DNA from: Adiantum capillus-veneris
Lineage: Eukaryota; Streptophyta; Polypodiopsida; Polypodiales; Pteridaceae
Length of the DNA: 64,000 nt
Direction: 5' to 3'
Assembly: GCA_014529385.2 (NCBI GenBank)
Contig: CM043959.1
Span: forward strand, 60,030,253 to 60,094,252
Shown here piece by piece: positions 24,404 through 34,406 of the stretch. The notes below the pieces were generated by a model. The model was not told the DNA's origin, searched no databases, and saw only the letters and a program-made list of their open reading frames with translations. The translations under genes and the position numbers were made by a program. Each line of letters starts with the position of its first letter. The stretch's first letter is position 1.

Positions 24404-24420
24404 ATATGCTAACAAGCACA
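24404..24420 (+). repeat. Subterminal 17 bp direct repeat of element A (right copy)
   Basis: ATATGCTAACAAGCACA, same orientation as 13119-13135. Confidence 0.7.
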
Positions 24421-24454
24421 AGTAGCTAGCACTGTCCGGGACAAGATATTCAGT

Positions 24455-24477
24455 GACACGTTAGCATGCTTCTACCC
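24455..24477 (-). repeat. Right terminal inverted repeat of element A
   Basis: Reading inward: GGGTAGAAGCATG then CTAACGTGTC. It carries GCATGCTAAC, the same word as the internal arrays. Confidence 0.9.
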
Positions 24478-24481
24478 TTAC
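24478..24481. repeat. Right target-site duplication of element A (TTAC)
   Basis: Partner of TTAT at 13071-13074. Confidence 0.75.
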
Positions 24482-25688
24482 ATGTACAGCCAAGCTTTCT
24501 ATTTTGCAGAAAGAAGATTTAATAGATGAAGTCTTTTTGTGTTACTGATTGTCTCCAAGTATTGTGAATTCTCAAGAGCAAAGTGCGGTGAATTCTAGTA
24601 ATGGTATGCAATGTGCAATGAATTCTAATGGTATGCAAAGTGCGACGAATTCTACTGATAAACAAAGTGTTAACAAATCTATCAAGCAAAGTGCTCTCAA
24701 TTTTAATTCTATAGAGCAACGTGCAACTGTTATAAAGCAAACATTACAGGAATTACAAGATTCTCCATTCCAACATAAATCTAGTTTACTTTATCCTTTT
24801 GCACGACAAAAGCTGACTCACTTACTCACGGAGTATAGTGGTGTATTCTCAAAAGTGATTTACCACCAGGTTTACCCCTACACTGATGTGAAACATGGCA
24901 TAGATGTCTTGCCAGGCACTAAACCGTTGAGTAAACCACCTTATTGTATGAGTGCTAAAGAAGCCAAGGAGGTTGAGAGTCAGTTGGCTGACTACCTCGC
25001 CCGTGGTTTCATTAGACCTAGCACTTCGCCTTGGGCATCAACAATTCTATTGGTAAAAAAGAAAGATGGTACTATGCACATGTGCGTAGATTATCGCGGA
25101 TTAAATACGATAACCATCAAGAACAAGTATCCTCTACCTCGAGTGGATGAGTTGTTTGATCAACTCCACGGGGCAAGATACTATACAAAGATAGATCTTC
25201 ATTCAGGATACCACCAAGTGCGTATCCTACTACAAGATATCTCCAAAACTGCATTTAGAACACGGTTCGAACATTTTGAATTTTTGGTTATGCCTTTTGG
25301 TCTAACCAATGCTCCAACTACATTTATGACACTCATGCATAGTGTCTTACGTCCCTATCTTGGAAAATTTGTTGTGGTTTTCCTGGATGACATTCTCATT
25401 TGCAGCCAGACTAAAGATGAACACATAGAACACTTACGATTAGTGTTTGAACAGCTACGAGCTCACGCGTTGTATGCTAAGCAAAGCAAGTGCGATTTCT
25501 TTAAAATAGAGATACATTACCTCGGTCATGTGATCTCTTATTCTGGAATCAAGATGGACACTGACAAGGTCGGTTCCATTCTTCGATGGCCACATCCCAA
25601 CATGGTTGAGGAGCTTCAAATATTTTTAGGCATGGCTGGATTTTATCGACAGTATATTGTGACTATGCCAAAATCATTGCTCCTATGA
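24482..25688 (+). pseudogene. Reverse transcriptase of the outer gypsy element
   Basis: Continues the protease frame after element A. One in-frame TGA lies near 24547. A low-complexity Asn/Ser/Gln spacer (24560-24700, an imperfect repeat of NGMQ units) leads to the [89 protein letters not shown] and the catalytic FLDDILI (YVDD-box position). About 380 codons are open. RT copies the element RNA into DNA. It ends at a stop at 25686-25688, with the remaining part frameshifted. Confidence 0.93.
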
Positions 25689-26194
25689 CGGATCAACTTA
25701 AAGCAAAAGGTAAGACCTTTTCTTGGGAAGAAGCCCAAAAACGCGTTTCAAACAGCTCAAGGTAGCTATATCCAGTGCTCCCATCCTAGCAATTGTCGAC
25801 CCACTTAAGCCGTTTGTGGTAGAGACTCAGTGCTAGTGATAAAGCCATTGGTGTGGTACTTCTCCAGGAGGGAGGACCTATAGCCTTTGAAAGTAAAAAG
25901 TTAGATAGAGCTCAACATAATTATTATGTTTATGAGAGAGAGCTCTATGCAATAATTCACGCTTTACGAAAGTGGCGACACTATTTATATGGTGCTGAGT
26001 TTGAAGTAGTTTTTGACCATGAGAGTATCAAATGGTTTTCTACTCAAATGGACTTGAAGGGCCGTAAAGCTAGATGGACAAAAATCCTTCAAGATTATGA
26101 TTGTAAGCTACAATATTGCAAGGGGCGATATAATGTAGTAGCGGATGCAGTAAGTCGGATCCTCAGATTAATTCACTTGCTTTCACGGAACTAA
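25689..26194 (+). pseudogene. RT connection and RNase H domain of the outer gypsy element
   Basis: After a frame break the Ty3-type RNase H is read at 25853-26194: FESKKLDRAQHNY, YERELYAIIHALRKWRHYL, DHESIKWFSTQMDLKGR and VVADAVSR. It degrades the RNA strand of the RNA/DNA hybrid. The first catalytic Asp region near 25830 lies in a different frame, so the gene is broken. Confidence 0.9.
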
Positions 26195-26205
26195 AGAGTG
26201 GATTT

Positions 26206-27450
26206 TTGGAGTCATTACATGGCAAGTGTGCACAAGATCAATCATATGCTAAAGTGTGGAGTGCAGTTTTAAAAAGGGATCCCTCACACTCACATGTCTC
26301 TGAACAATCAGATCAACATGTCTCTGCATGCGCAGATAGAAACTCCAACAAACAAAGCTCCACCCCTACTCAGGAAGATCTTAAGCGAAAATTTTTCCAG
26401 TGATGATGGCTACTTACTCCACAAAGGTAGAGTATGTGTGCCAAAGGAATCAGACACTAGGCACCAAATCTTATTTGAGTGTCACGATAGTCCAAGTGCT
26501 GGTCATCTAGGTATTCGTAAGATGTATGCCTTAGTTCGAAGGAAATTTTATTGGCCAGACTTACATCATGATGTTCAAGAGTACGTACTAAACTGCCAAC
26601 AATGCCAAGTTAATAAGGTAGAGCGCATCAAGGTAGGAAGGTAAGTGGGAGAGTATCTCTATGGATTTTGTAGTAGGACTACCTACTACAGATCGTGGCC
26701 ACGATGCCATTTGGGTAATTGTAGACCGTCTCACAAAGATGGGTCAATTCATTCCCACTAAGACTACGTTAAGACACCAAAATTAGCATGGCTATTTGTA
26801 GAGCATATACATAAACTCTACGGTTTTCCAGCTAGTATCATTAGTGACAGAGTACGAAAGTTCGATAATCACTTCTAGAGAGCTATGTTCCAAAAGTTGG
26901 AAATAAACTTAATCTAAGTACGACTGATCATCTAGAAACGGATGGTCAAACAAAAAGAGTTAATCAAGTGCTAGAGGATATTCTACAAGCGTACATTAGC
27001 AAGAAGAAAACCAATGGGGAAGACTACTTACCTATATTGGAATTTGCTTATAATAGTTCAAAGCATGTGACTGCAAGGTTTAGTCCATTTATGCTTTTAT
27101 ATGGATTTCAACCTAGATCACCCATTACGATGGGGTTGGCTAAGGAGAAGATACAACAAGTGAAGGATTTTCTCCAAGACCATTTTGACATGCTTTGAGT
27201 TGCTCGACAGAATGTTAAGCAAGATCAAGATCGATATAAGAAGTACGCAGATGAGCGTCGTCATCTTGCTACTTTCAAAGAAGGAGACAAGGTTTTCCTC
27301 AAAGTTCCGGAGCATTCAGAAAGTCTGAAGAGAGAAAAGTTGCTAAGCTTTCACCACGCTATTGTGGACCGTTTACCATCCTCAAACGTATAGGTCAAGT
27401 GGCCGATAAGTTAGCTCTCCCACAGCACTCACCAATTTATCCTGTTTTTC
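26206..27450 (+). pseudogene. Integrase of the outer gypsy element, broken
   Basis: The HHCC zinc domain is clear at about 26480-26625 (HDSPSAGHLGIRKMY, RRKFYWP, CQQCQVNK). The core follows ([13 protein letters not shown] near 26656, DGQTKRVNQ near 26943), with several frameshifts and stops between 26640 and 26970. FLPILEFAYNSS-like sequence is at 27020-27060 and the C-terminal CGPF segment near 27365. The Glu of the DDE triad is Lys in DGQTKRV. It could not have been active in this form. Confidence 0.85.
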
Positions 27451-27506
27451 ATGTTAGCCGTTTATGAAAACAGCTAGGACATAATGATTACATCATTGAC
27501 ATAGGT

Positions 27507-27713
27507 GTGTTAGTTGACCTTATCAAAATACCAAGCATTCCTCATGAGCCCGAAAAGATTTTGGATTCTCATGAGCTTTGCACCAGACATCATGTCAGAC
27601 TACAAATGTTGGTAAAATGGCTAGATAGACCTGAAGAAGGTTCTACATGGGAGAATGTCTCCGCACTTAAGAAATGTTTTTCTATGTTCGTTTTTGAGGA
27701 CGCAAACCATTCT
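27507..27713 (+). pseudogene. Integrase C-terminal chromodomain
   Basis: EKILDSHELCTRHHV, LQMLVKWLDRPEEGSTWE and LKKCF follow the chromodomain pattern at the integrase C-terminus of chromoviruses, which targets integration to particular chromatin. It places the outer element in the chromovirus clade. It reads through to the polyG tract. Confidence 0.82.
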
Positions 27714-27716
27714 CCA

Positions 27717-27733
27717 GGGGGGGGGGGGGGTAA
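27717..27733 (+). promoter_or_regulatory. Polypurine tract of the outer gypsy element, expanded to 14 G
   Basis: Fourteen G followed by TAA directly precede TGTAAGG of the 3' LTR. A normal tract is shorter; the run probably slipped after insertion. Confidence 0.7.
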
Positions 27734-28264
27734 TGTAAGGACATGGGTCCTATGGGCAAGTCCACTGGCACGACCGGACAATGTGTACGCTAGGGGGAGG
27801 CTATAAGATAGCACGGTTAGGTGGAGACTAGCACACACATTACCACCACCCTTTCAGGTTATGTGCTTGTGGCAGGTTTCATGGCTCTACATACCCTATC
27901 ATGCTCTGGTGAAACCCTTGGTGGCTCCCTCCTAGCGGGTCTGCACTATTGTTATATCTCATTCCCCCTTTCTCTCTCACTCTCCCCCTTCTCTATATGA
28001 GGCAGCGCTGCTCTTGTTGGGCCCGCCTTACAGTGCAGGTGGAAGGTTGCCACTAGCTCCAACGCACTCTCTCCCCCTCTTCTCTCTCTATACCTAGTGG
28101 CGCTGCTTCACCATTCACCTAATGAGGTTGGGCCCGCCTTACAACCGTGAAGGAAGGTGCTACCTGCTCCAAACCCTATAGAAGGTGATCTTTACAAGCT
28201 CACTTCGCATTGGTAGTGTGTGTGTGTACTTGGGTGTTATATTCTATACATTAGGACTGTATAC
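27734..28264 (+). repeat. 3' LTR of the outer gypsy element (right end estimated)
   Basis: Starts TGTAAGGACATGGG right after the polypurine tract. It holds a CT-rich stretch with CTCTATATGAGGC (near 27990), repeated in part near 28085. The end is placed at GTATACA because an LTR should end in CA; no second copy is available to prove it. Confidence 0.5.
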
Positions 28265-29638
28265 ATCTTCTATTACTAAGTGGTAGTATTAAGTATTGGA
28301 TCTATGGCAAAGGGCAAGGAGAAGCAAGCCATTGTGGAGTTGGCCGCTCTAACTCAATCTTGGGTGATTTTTGGCATTAAAATGGATTGTTTTCCTACCG
28401 TTTGATGGGTTGCAATTCTCTAGTTGATATTGCTCATGCATATGCTAGTAGAGATACTTCAATGGCATCTTATGCTGTACCATTTTAGTATTTACTGCTG
28501 TCCGAATGGTGTGGTGTGATTCACTTGATGTTATGGTGCTATTCCTCATGTATATATTATAATGTTACTTCTGCTGAGCCTTTTATGTTTATGGCATGGT
28601 TGGTTTATTCACCTTTAGGAAATGCTTTCAATTTATTGATGAATCATAAAGAAGTACAACCGTTTGTATCTGCGGCGTTGGTTTGTGATTTCATTTCAAA
28701 GTGTAGGGCTTTCTGTCGATACACATATATGGTCCTGTCATTGGCTTGGGTTGTTTTAACATTAAAGGAGGGTAGCATCTTGCAATACCGGATGAATGGT
28801 TCCCTAAAAAAGCTTAAAATTAGGATTGAAGGTCTTCTTAACACTTGGTGAAGGACCCTATATGGTAAGGTTGACCTACTTGTTGGGTGAGATACAACGG
28901 CTTGGCATAGATACGTATCGGTCATACACATGGTTTTTCATTGAATAGCGTTATCCTCTTGCAATACTGGAGGATTGTTACCTTGTACCTTTGTTTAGTT
29001 AAATTATGATGTGTGAAGTCCTTCTTAACACTTAGGGAAGGTACCTACATGATGAGGTTGACCTATTGGTGGGTTAAAAACCACAACTTGGTAATTTGTT
29101 TGTTTTAAATAAACTACCACAACAGGTATTCTTCTATTGATGTTCTTCAGGGTTGGATGCTAGGCCTACTATTCTTGCTCAATGATGGTATATGCCGACT
29201 TATTGTAAATCCCTTGAGAATTTTCTCAACCAGGCCATACATGGTTTGAGCTTCGGGGTTTGGTATTGTGCTTATTATTCTTGCTCAATTAGGATTATGA
29301 CGTCTGAGGATTGTGGTCCCTTGAAAATTTTCTCATTTTGGCAGTAAATGGTCTGAGCTACTGGGTTTGGTACCGAGCTTACTATTCTTGCTCAATTAAG
29401 GTCTAGGCGGGTTTAGGTTTGTGATCACTTGTAAACTGCTCTACTTGGACGTACATGGTTAAATGTTTGGTTGGGGGACAAGGTTATATTGACTACCCGG
29501 GGGATTCACTGTGTTTTTCCGTATGGTACCACGTGAGTGTACAAGAGGGGGGTTTTTGGATTTTGTACATAAGCGTATACAATAGGGGTAGCCCCTCATT
29601 ATTTCATACTCATATCGTATACATAAGGGAGGGGGTAT
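28265..29638. other. Intergenic repeats, no gene recognised
   Basis: A 60 bp word starting CTTCTTAACACTT occurs at 28832 and 29013. A unit of about 110 bp with ATTCTTGCTCAAT is repeated at 29165, 29276 and 29380. One open frame (28516-28851) resembles nothing I know and lies in AT-rich DNA. Confidence 0.6.
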
Positions 29639-29903
29639 CGGGGGGGGGGGAGGGGTATCACATACTATGTGTGTGTGTGTAATATATATATACATACATA
29701 CACATGTACATATACACACCTTGTGTGTGTGTGTGTGTAACACATATGTATGTCTTTCACACATACATACACATCATAAAAATAAATTATTACACACGAA
29801 CACACACATATATCTACATACATATATATACATTCACATTCACATTCACCATGGCTAAGTTGCATCACTCATCTATACTAGTATAAAAGGGGGAGGCATT
29901 CCG

Positions 29904-29942
<39 letters not shown>
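29639..29942. repeat. Cluster of simple repeats: poly-G, (TG)n, (CA)n, 37-base poly-C
   Basis: G10 at 29641, (TG)n near 29668 and 29722, alternating TACA/CACA to 29850, then C37 at 29906-29942 just after GTATAAAAGGGGG. Short open frames here (Cys/Val/His/Thr repeats) are artefacts. Confidence 0.92.
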
Positions 29943-30015
29943 TTGACACGCATCAACAAGAGCTTGCTCCGGCAATGCACTATGTAGTCATCGATCGCAT
30001 AGGCGTGCACACAAC

Positions 30016-30017
<2 letters not shown>

Positions 30018-30069
<52 letters not shown>
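30018..30069 (+). repeat. (AG)n microsatellite
   Basis: About 26 AG units. Confidence 0.95.
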
Positions 30070-30071
<2 letters not shown>

Positions 30072-30142
30072 CAGAAATTGTGATGTATTTTGATCCATGC
30101 ATCAGCAATGAGCTAGATGCAAAAGCATTTTTAATCCTCCAG

Positions 30143-31574
30143 TGTTACGGGTCCCCTTTTTGGAGAGCATTTCGGGACCGTCCACCTCTCCTCGGCCTCT
30201 CAATACTAGCTCATTTTCATGTTCCGAGGCCTCAAGGGCTCCGAGCCGACGAGAGGCCTCCGATGTGGGAAGGCCCGTTAGTGGAGAGCGGCATTGAGTA
30301 TTCGATTGGAGCTGCTGCGCAAGAACGCCCTCTTGTGGCTTTAAGATGGGTAGGTCGTGAGGCCGGATGTGAAAGCGTCCTACAGACGCCTAGGGGATTA
30401 AGGCTCAAAGGCCTGCATAAGCAATCATTAACGAACCTTCGGGTTCGCTGCCATTACACAGAGACAGGGGAAACTCCATCGCCTCGGCCACGAGCTCGCG
30501 CGCCGGGTCATCAGTCTTCATGCCTACACAGTGGCGGGCAGTGCTTGCACCCTGCGGGGTCTCCATTAGCCGTGGGCCTATCCAAGTGCGGGGGCCACGA
30601 GCTGTTTCATCACTGCACAGGAGTAGGTCGCGGGGTAGCAGACAATGCCCTCAGCTTAGCAGGTTTGGGGCTGCAGGCCATAGAGCTGCACCCTCATTAC
30701 TACAGGATTTTCTGGTGTGCATCCAGCAGGCCTGCCACTCAGTGGGGGCTGCTTTTTGATTCCATTGGTCGCACCCTGGATTGGGCTGCATTAATCATAC
30801 AGGTGCAGGTCAGGGAAGCCTACAGTAATGTTGTGCCCGGGTTATCACAGACGGCTCCACCTCAAGCTCATGCATTCAGGCAGTCCCACAGAGGGGGCTG
30901 TGCGCAGTTGAATATCCGAGCCCTGAGCGGCATGTTGGAGACGCATGTTAGTCCAGCCAGGGGCTATGTGGATTCTACCAGCTTACAGGGGTTGAAGCAG
31001 AAGCAGAGCCCGCTGGGGCTGCCTCTATTGTTATTCAGCAGGTCATTCCCTGCACCTTGCGGGGTACTCTGTTTTGCGTAGACAGTCAAGCCAGAGAGGG
31101 CTACGTTGTGTATTTGGAGCAGTTTGGACAGCTTCAGACTCAGGCTAGCGGGTGCAAGGCCCCTCCTTTACATTGTGCTTTAAGGTCTATGCCTGCAGTG
31201 GGTTGTGGTTGCGCGATTACCCACTGTGGGTTGTGGTTATTTGGATCTCCACCTGGTCTCTGTTGAGACAGACTGTCGAGACGGTTTGAGGCTTTTCGAC
31301 TAGTCTCTCGAGTGAGACTCGAGCCCCTTTTGTTGTATGCCTGTAAGGGTGAGCCTTGGTGCTCTGAACCCTATTGTACTCCTTTTTGTCTGAGTCGACT
31401 TGGCTCCCCGAGTTTGAGGTGAATTACCCCTCACTCGTGGGATATGTATTGAGTCGGATTTATTGGTGACGTCGGCCACTATAGACCCGGCCTTGGTTTT
31501 CTCTTGGGCTTGTGTTGAGTCAGTGTTCAGTGTATTGTGCCTCCTTATGCTATGTATGCACCTGGGGGCTAACA
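30143..31574. mobile_element. Probable solo LTR, 1,432 bp
   Basis: Begins TGTTACGGG and ends GGCTAACA, so termini are TGTTA/TAACA inverted as in LTRs. It is flanked by TCCAG (30138-30142) and TCCAA (31575-31579), a 5 bp duplication with one mismatch. It is distinctly GC-richer than its surroundings and shows no internal domain, as expected after recombination between two LTRs. A 368-codon open frame (29975-31081) runs from the (AG)n tract into it but is a composition artefact. Confidence 0.62.
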
Positions 31575-31685
31575 TCCAAGAGGTAATCTCATTGATTATC
31601 AAGATGAAGTTCCGCACGCATTGCTAGCATTCAGATTTGGCCAAAGCATCTTTGCCATATATGGCTAGAAGAACTATGTACTATT

Positions 31686-33270
31686 TTGAAGCTGCTTTTT
31701 CACAATGAATTTGTCAATGCCGTTGCTTTCCATGTTGTCAAGAGGCTCCGATTGCTTGCCAAGTCTGGAAGAACATTACTTATCTCAATTCATCAGCCAG
31801 GTAGTGAGGTTTTTGAGCTCTTTCATCACTTGTGCCTGCTCTCTTCTGGCCAAACAGTCTACTTTGGTGAACGATTGAAAGCACAAGAGGTAAAGCCCTA
31901 AACATGAAAGAAATGAAAGTGTGTGGTCGCCAACAGAGTTATTCAAAATGGTCTGTTTGCATATTTTTTTATGATGCTGGATTTTCTTGCCCTCCTTTTC
32001 GGAATCCCTTGGACCATTTCTTATGCGTTATCAATTTTGACTTTGAAGAGGTATTATTCCTGTTTGCCATGTGACTAAGTTTTTCTTGACATATTGCTGA
32101 TGAAGACCAAGCCATGCGCTTTTCATGTGTGCTAGACAAAAGATGAGGAATTGGGTAGTGAAACACTCACAAATTCACATAGAGCTCAGACTCTTATCGG
32201 AGCCTATGCGAACTCAGATATGAAGAAGGCGGTGGCTATAACAACACAACAAGTACAATGAAAGGTGGTGGCTATAACAACACAGCAAGTACAACAAAAG
32301 GTTTGCTTACGTCGAATGTAGAATTGTAGCATTTGCTGACATGACGAATGTTAGCATTTGCTATCGTCTACATTATAGTATTGCATGATTTATGACATCT
32401 TGATGTTTAATTGCTGCCAGGGAGGAGAGCCAATAGGGAAAAGTGATTTTGGCAAAGCGAGCACCTTGAAACAGACCTCTACCTTACATCAAGATCCTTC
32501 ACAAACATGAGAAGAGACATTGCATACTACTGGTTCCGTTTGTTTATGTATACAATGCTGCCAATCTGTGTAGGCACAATCTACTTCAAATTGGGCCAAT
32601 CTTTCGATGACATTCAGGTAAGAGGTTAAAATTTGTGGTGCATATCCACGCTTGTATTTGTGCAAATGCTTACATCATTCGTATGTATCACATCCGGACA
32701 CTCATTTACGCACTAGATGCACATAGTTTACTTGCACATAAATACCTTGGATGCATCTTAATGCAATTATTTTACCCTCATGAGTTAATCTTTCTGAAGT
32801 GTAGGCAAGGGCTGGCCTGTTTATTTTCGTGACCGCATTCTTGACTTTTATGGGGGTTGCAAGCTTTCCATCGTTCATTGAGGATATGAAGGTACCATTT
32901 CTAATTAGTGCCTTTGCACTTGCTTCTTTTGTGTTGAACAAGGGTTAACTTAATTTTCCTGTAATACAAGATATTCATTTGGGAGCGTTTGAATGGGCAC
33001 TATGGTGTGGCAGTCTTTGTGATGGCAAATTTTCTATCCGCCTTTCCATTTGTACTCTTGCTGGCTGTCATCCCAAGAACCATCCTATACACAATGACCT
33101 CCTTGCATCCAGGTTTTGACCACTTCATATGCTTTAGTGTCAATCTCATAGACACCCTTTCTGTTGAGGAGGGGCTACTTATGGCGGTTGCAAGCGTAGC
33201 ACCTATTAGTAATGGCTGGCAGCATTGTCAAGATAATTTTTTCTAGGTGTGGGTATCATGGAGTCCTCTG
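31686..33270 (+). pseudogene. ABCG half-transporter pseudogene (3' exons, introns retained)
   Basis: Exon pieces in correct order: 31690-31889 (end of the nucleotide-binding domain: AFHVVKRLRLLAKSGRTLL, SIHQPGSEVFELF, GQTVYFGE; GT donor at 31890); ~31971-32050 (DAGFSCPPFRNPLDHFL); ~32130-32305; ~32418-32612 (MRRDIAYYWFRLFMYTMLP, first membrane segments); ~32805-32890 (ARAGLFIFVTAFLTFMG); 32970-33246 (ERLNGHYGVAVFVMANFLS, LHPGFDHF). This is the plant WBC/ABCG layout, which exports lipids or other hydrophobic compounds. The Walker A, Q-loop and signature exons are absent, Walker B is corrupted, and frameshifts occur near 32500 and 33215. The retained introns show DNA-level, not mRNA-derived, origin. 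Confidence 0.88.
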
Positions 33271-34136
33271 AATATCAACTTGCCCAAGACAATTTTGTAA
33301 AGCTTACATAGGTCTAAGTCCCATGTCTGCATTCTTAACACTTTGGTCTAGTAAAGTGTAGGATGCTCGTTCTCTAGTAGCTTACGAGCCGGCACCATAA
33401 CTGTGTATGCTCTAGGCTATGATGCAGGATAAGTGGCCCACTGAGGTAGCAACTACAAAGGAAGAGATGGATCAGTAGGGGGTGGTTTGAATGTAGGCTA
33501 CAGATGGCCGTTGGATTCCCCCTCGACGAGGCAGATTACAAGAGGATGCGAGGCGGGTAAAGTCGGTTAATTACAAGAGGATGAGAGATATGTTGGCATG
33601 AGTGGAACAGCATATTGGGGCAGTCTATGGATGGCCGATGGGTTCCCCCTTGACAAAGCGGGCTGTCCACCGTGTGGGAGCGCAACATGAGTGTGCATGA
33701 GGATAGCCAGGGTAGTAGAGACCAAATCACTATGACAGGGCGATGCAATGAAAAGGGTGGTAGAATTTTTGGTGGTTTTTGCAAACCATGTGTGGTGGCA
33801 CTCAAGAAGGCATGGAAGGAAGAGATGGCGAATGTGATATACGCACCACATTGCGAGAGGGCGGAATTCGGTGAGCACTAGCCCGCGTTTCATTCGAGTT
33901 GCTACTTGCTTGGCGAGTGATTATGCACATGTTCCTACTCATTAGCCGGTGCTGGCTAAGATGGAATTACTAGACACTAAGCAGCGGGGCAGCAAATGAA
34001 CGATATTCGTATATCGACCAACAAGGCAGTGAGGCAAAGGGTCACTCTACAATGTGGGGATTGCAATCGAGCGACTTCAGTTGGCTAATTGCTTGGACTG
34101 AGTTTATGAGGTGGATATCTCCTTGTCACAGAAGTT
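33271..34136. other. Intergenic, short imperfect repeats, no gene recognised
   Basis: GATGGCCGTTGGATTCCCCC (33505) recurs as GATGGCCGATGGGTTCCCCC (33629), about 125 bp apart, each followed by a related GACGAGGC/GACAAAGC word. No domain seen. Confidence 0.55.
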
Positions 34137-34406
34137 GTGAATCCACAAACAGGTGCAAAAGGTATCCAAGTCGATGCCAAGTTTTGGGACGTGGTATGCA
34201 TAGAGCACGCCATTGATCTCATGGGGTTATACAACGGTGACGCTGATGTAAAGTTGGAGAGAGTGAATGTGTACTACAACAAGGCAAGTTGTGGGTGCTA
34301 TGTGCCTCACGCTGTGCCCATGGATCTAGAGCCAGGTACTATGGATAGTGTTCGAACGGGCCCCTATGGGCAAATCTTCCGCCCTGATAACTTCGTCTTT
34401 GGCTAG
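34137..34406 (+). pseudogene. Beta-tubulin N-terminal fragment
   Basis: Ninety codons match the start of beta-tubulin: [57 protein letters not shown]. The very N-terminus (MREI and GGQCGNQI) is degraded, and the codon after FVFG is TAG where the family has Gln; similarity stops a few codons later. Beta-tubulin polymerises into microtubules; this piece has lost the GTP-binding region and cannot function. It may be a truncated gene-fragment capture or an old retrocopy. Confidence 0.88.

Larger units (their letters stand above)
13075..24477. mobile_element. Element A: 11.4 kb TIR DNA transposon with convergent genes
   Basis: It interrupts the outer gypsy element between protease and RT. The ends are inverted repeats (20 of 23 bases match) beginning GGGTNNAAGCATG, flanked by TTAT/TTAC. 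The plus strand carries a gene with a novel conserved domain, coiled coil and RING remnant, then an FCP1-like domain. The minus strand carries a two-exon DDE-type transposase. Long arrays built on TATGCTAATTAGCATA fill introns and the gap between the genes. All genes bear stops or frameshifts. It is the diverged relative of element B at 49852-61098. Confidence 0.93.
1..28264 (+). mobile_element. Outer Ty3/gypsy chromovirus, 5'-truncated by the window edge and split by two nested elements
   Basis: Order gag, CCHC knuckle, aspartic protease, RT, RNase H, integrase, chromodomain, polypurine tract and start of a 3' LTR identifies a Ty3/gypsy chromovirus. Its own pieces are 1-826, 11739-13074 and 24482 to about 28264; the rest is two later insertions (827-11733 and 13075-24477). 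Without them the internal part is about 5.4 kb, normal for the family. The 5' LTR and primer site lie left of the window. Stops and frameshifts in gag, the RT leader and integrase show it is inactive. The right LTR end is estimated, since there is no second LTR copy for comparison. Confidence 0.85.

Noticed and set aside
28516-28851. 111-codon frame as a membrane protein
   Set aside because: Hydrophobicity follows T-rich composition; overlaps an intergenic repeat copy and resembles no known family.
29975-31081. 368-codon open frame on the plus strand
   Set aside because: It begins with an (AG)n-encoded Arg-Glu run, crosses a probable solo LTR edge, has no domain, and a second frame is also open; it reflects GC-rich composition.
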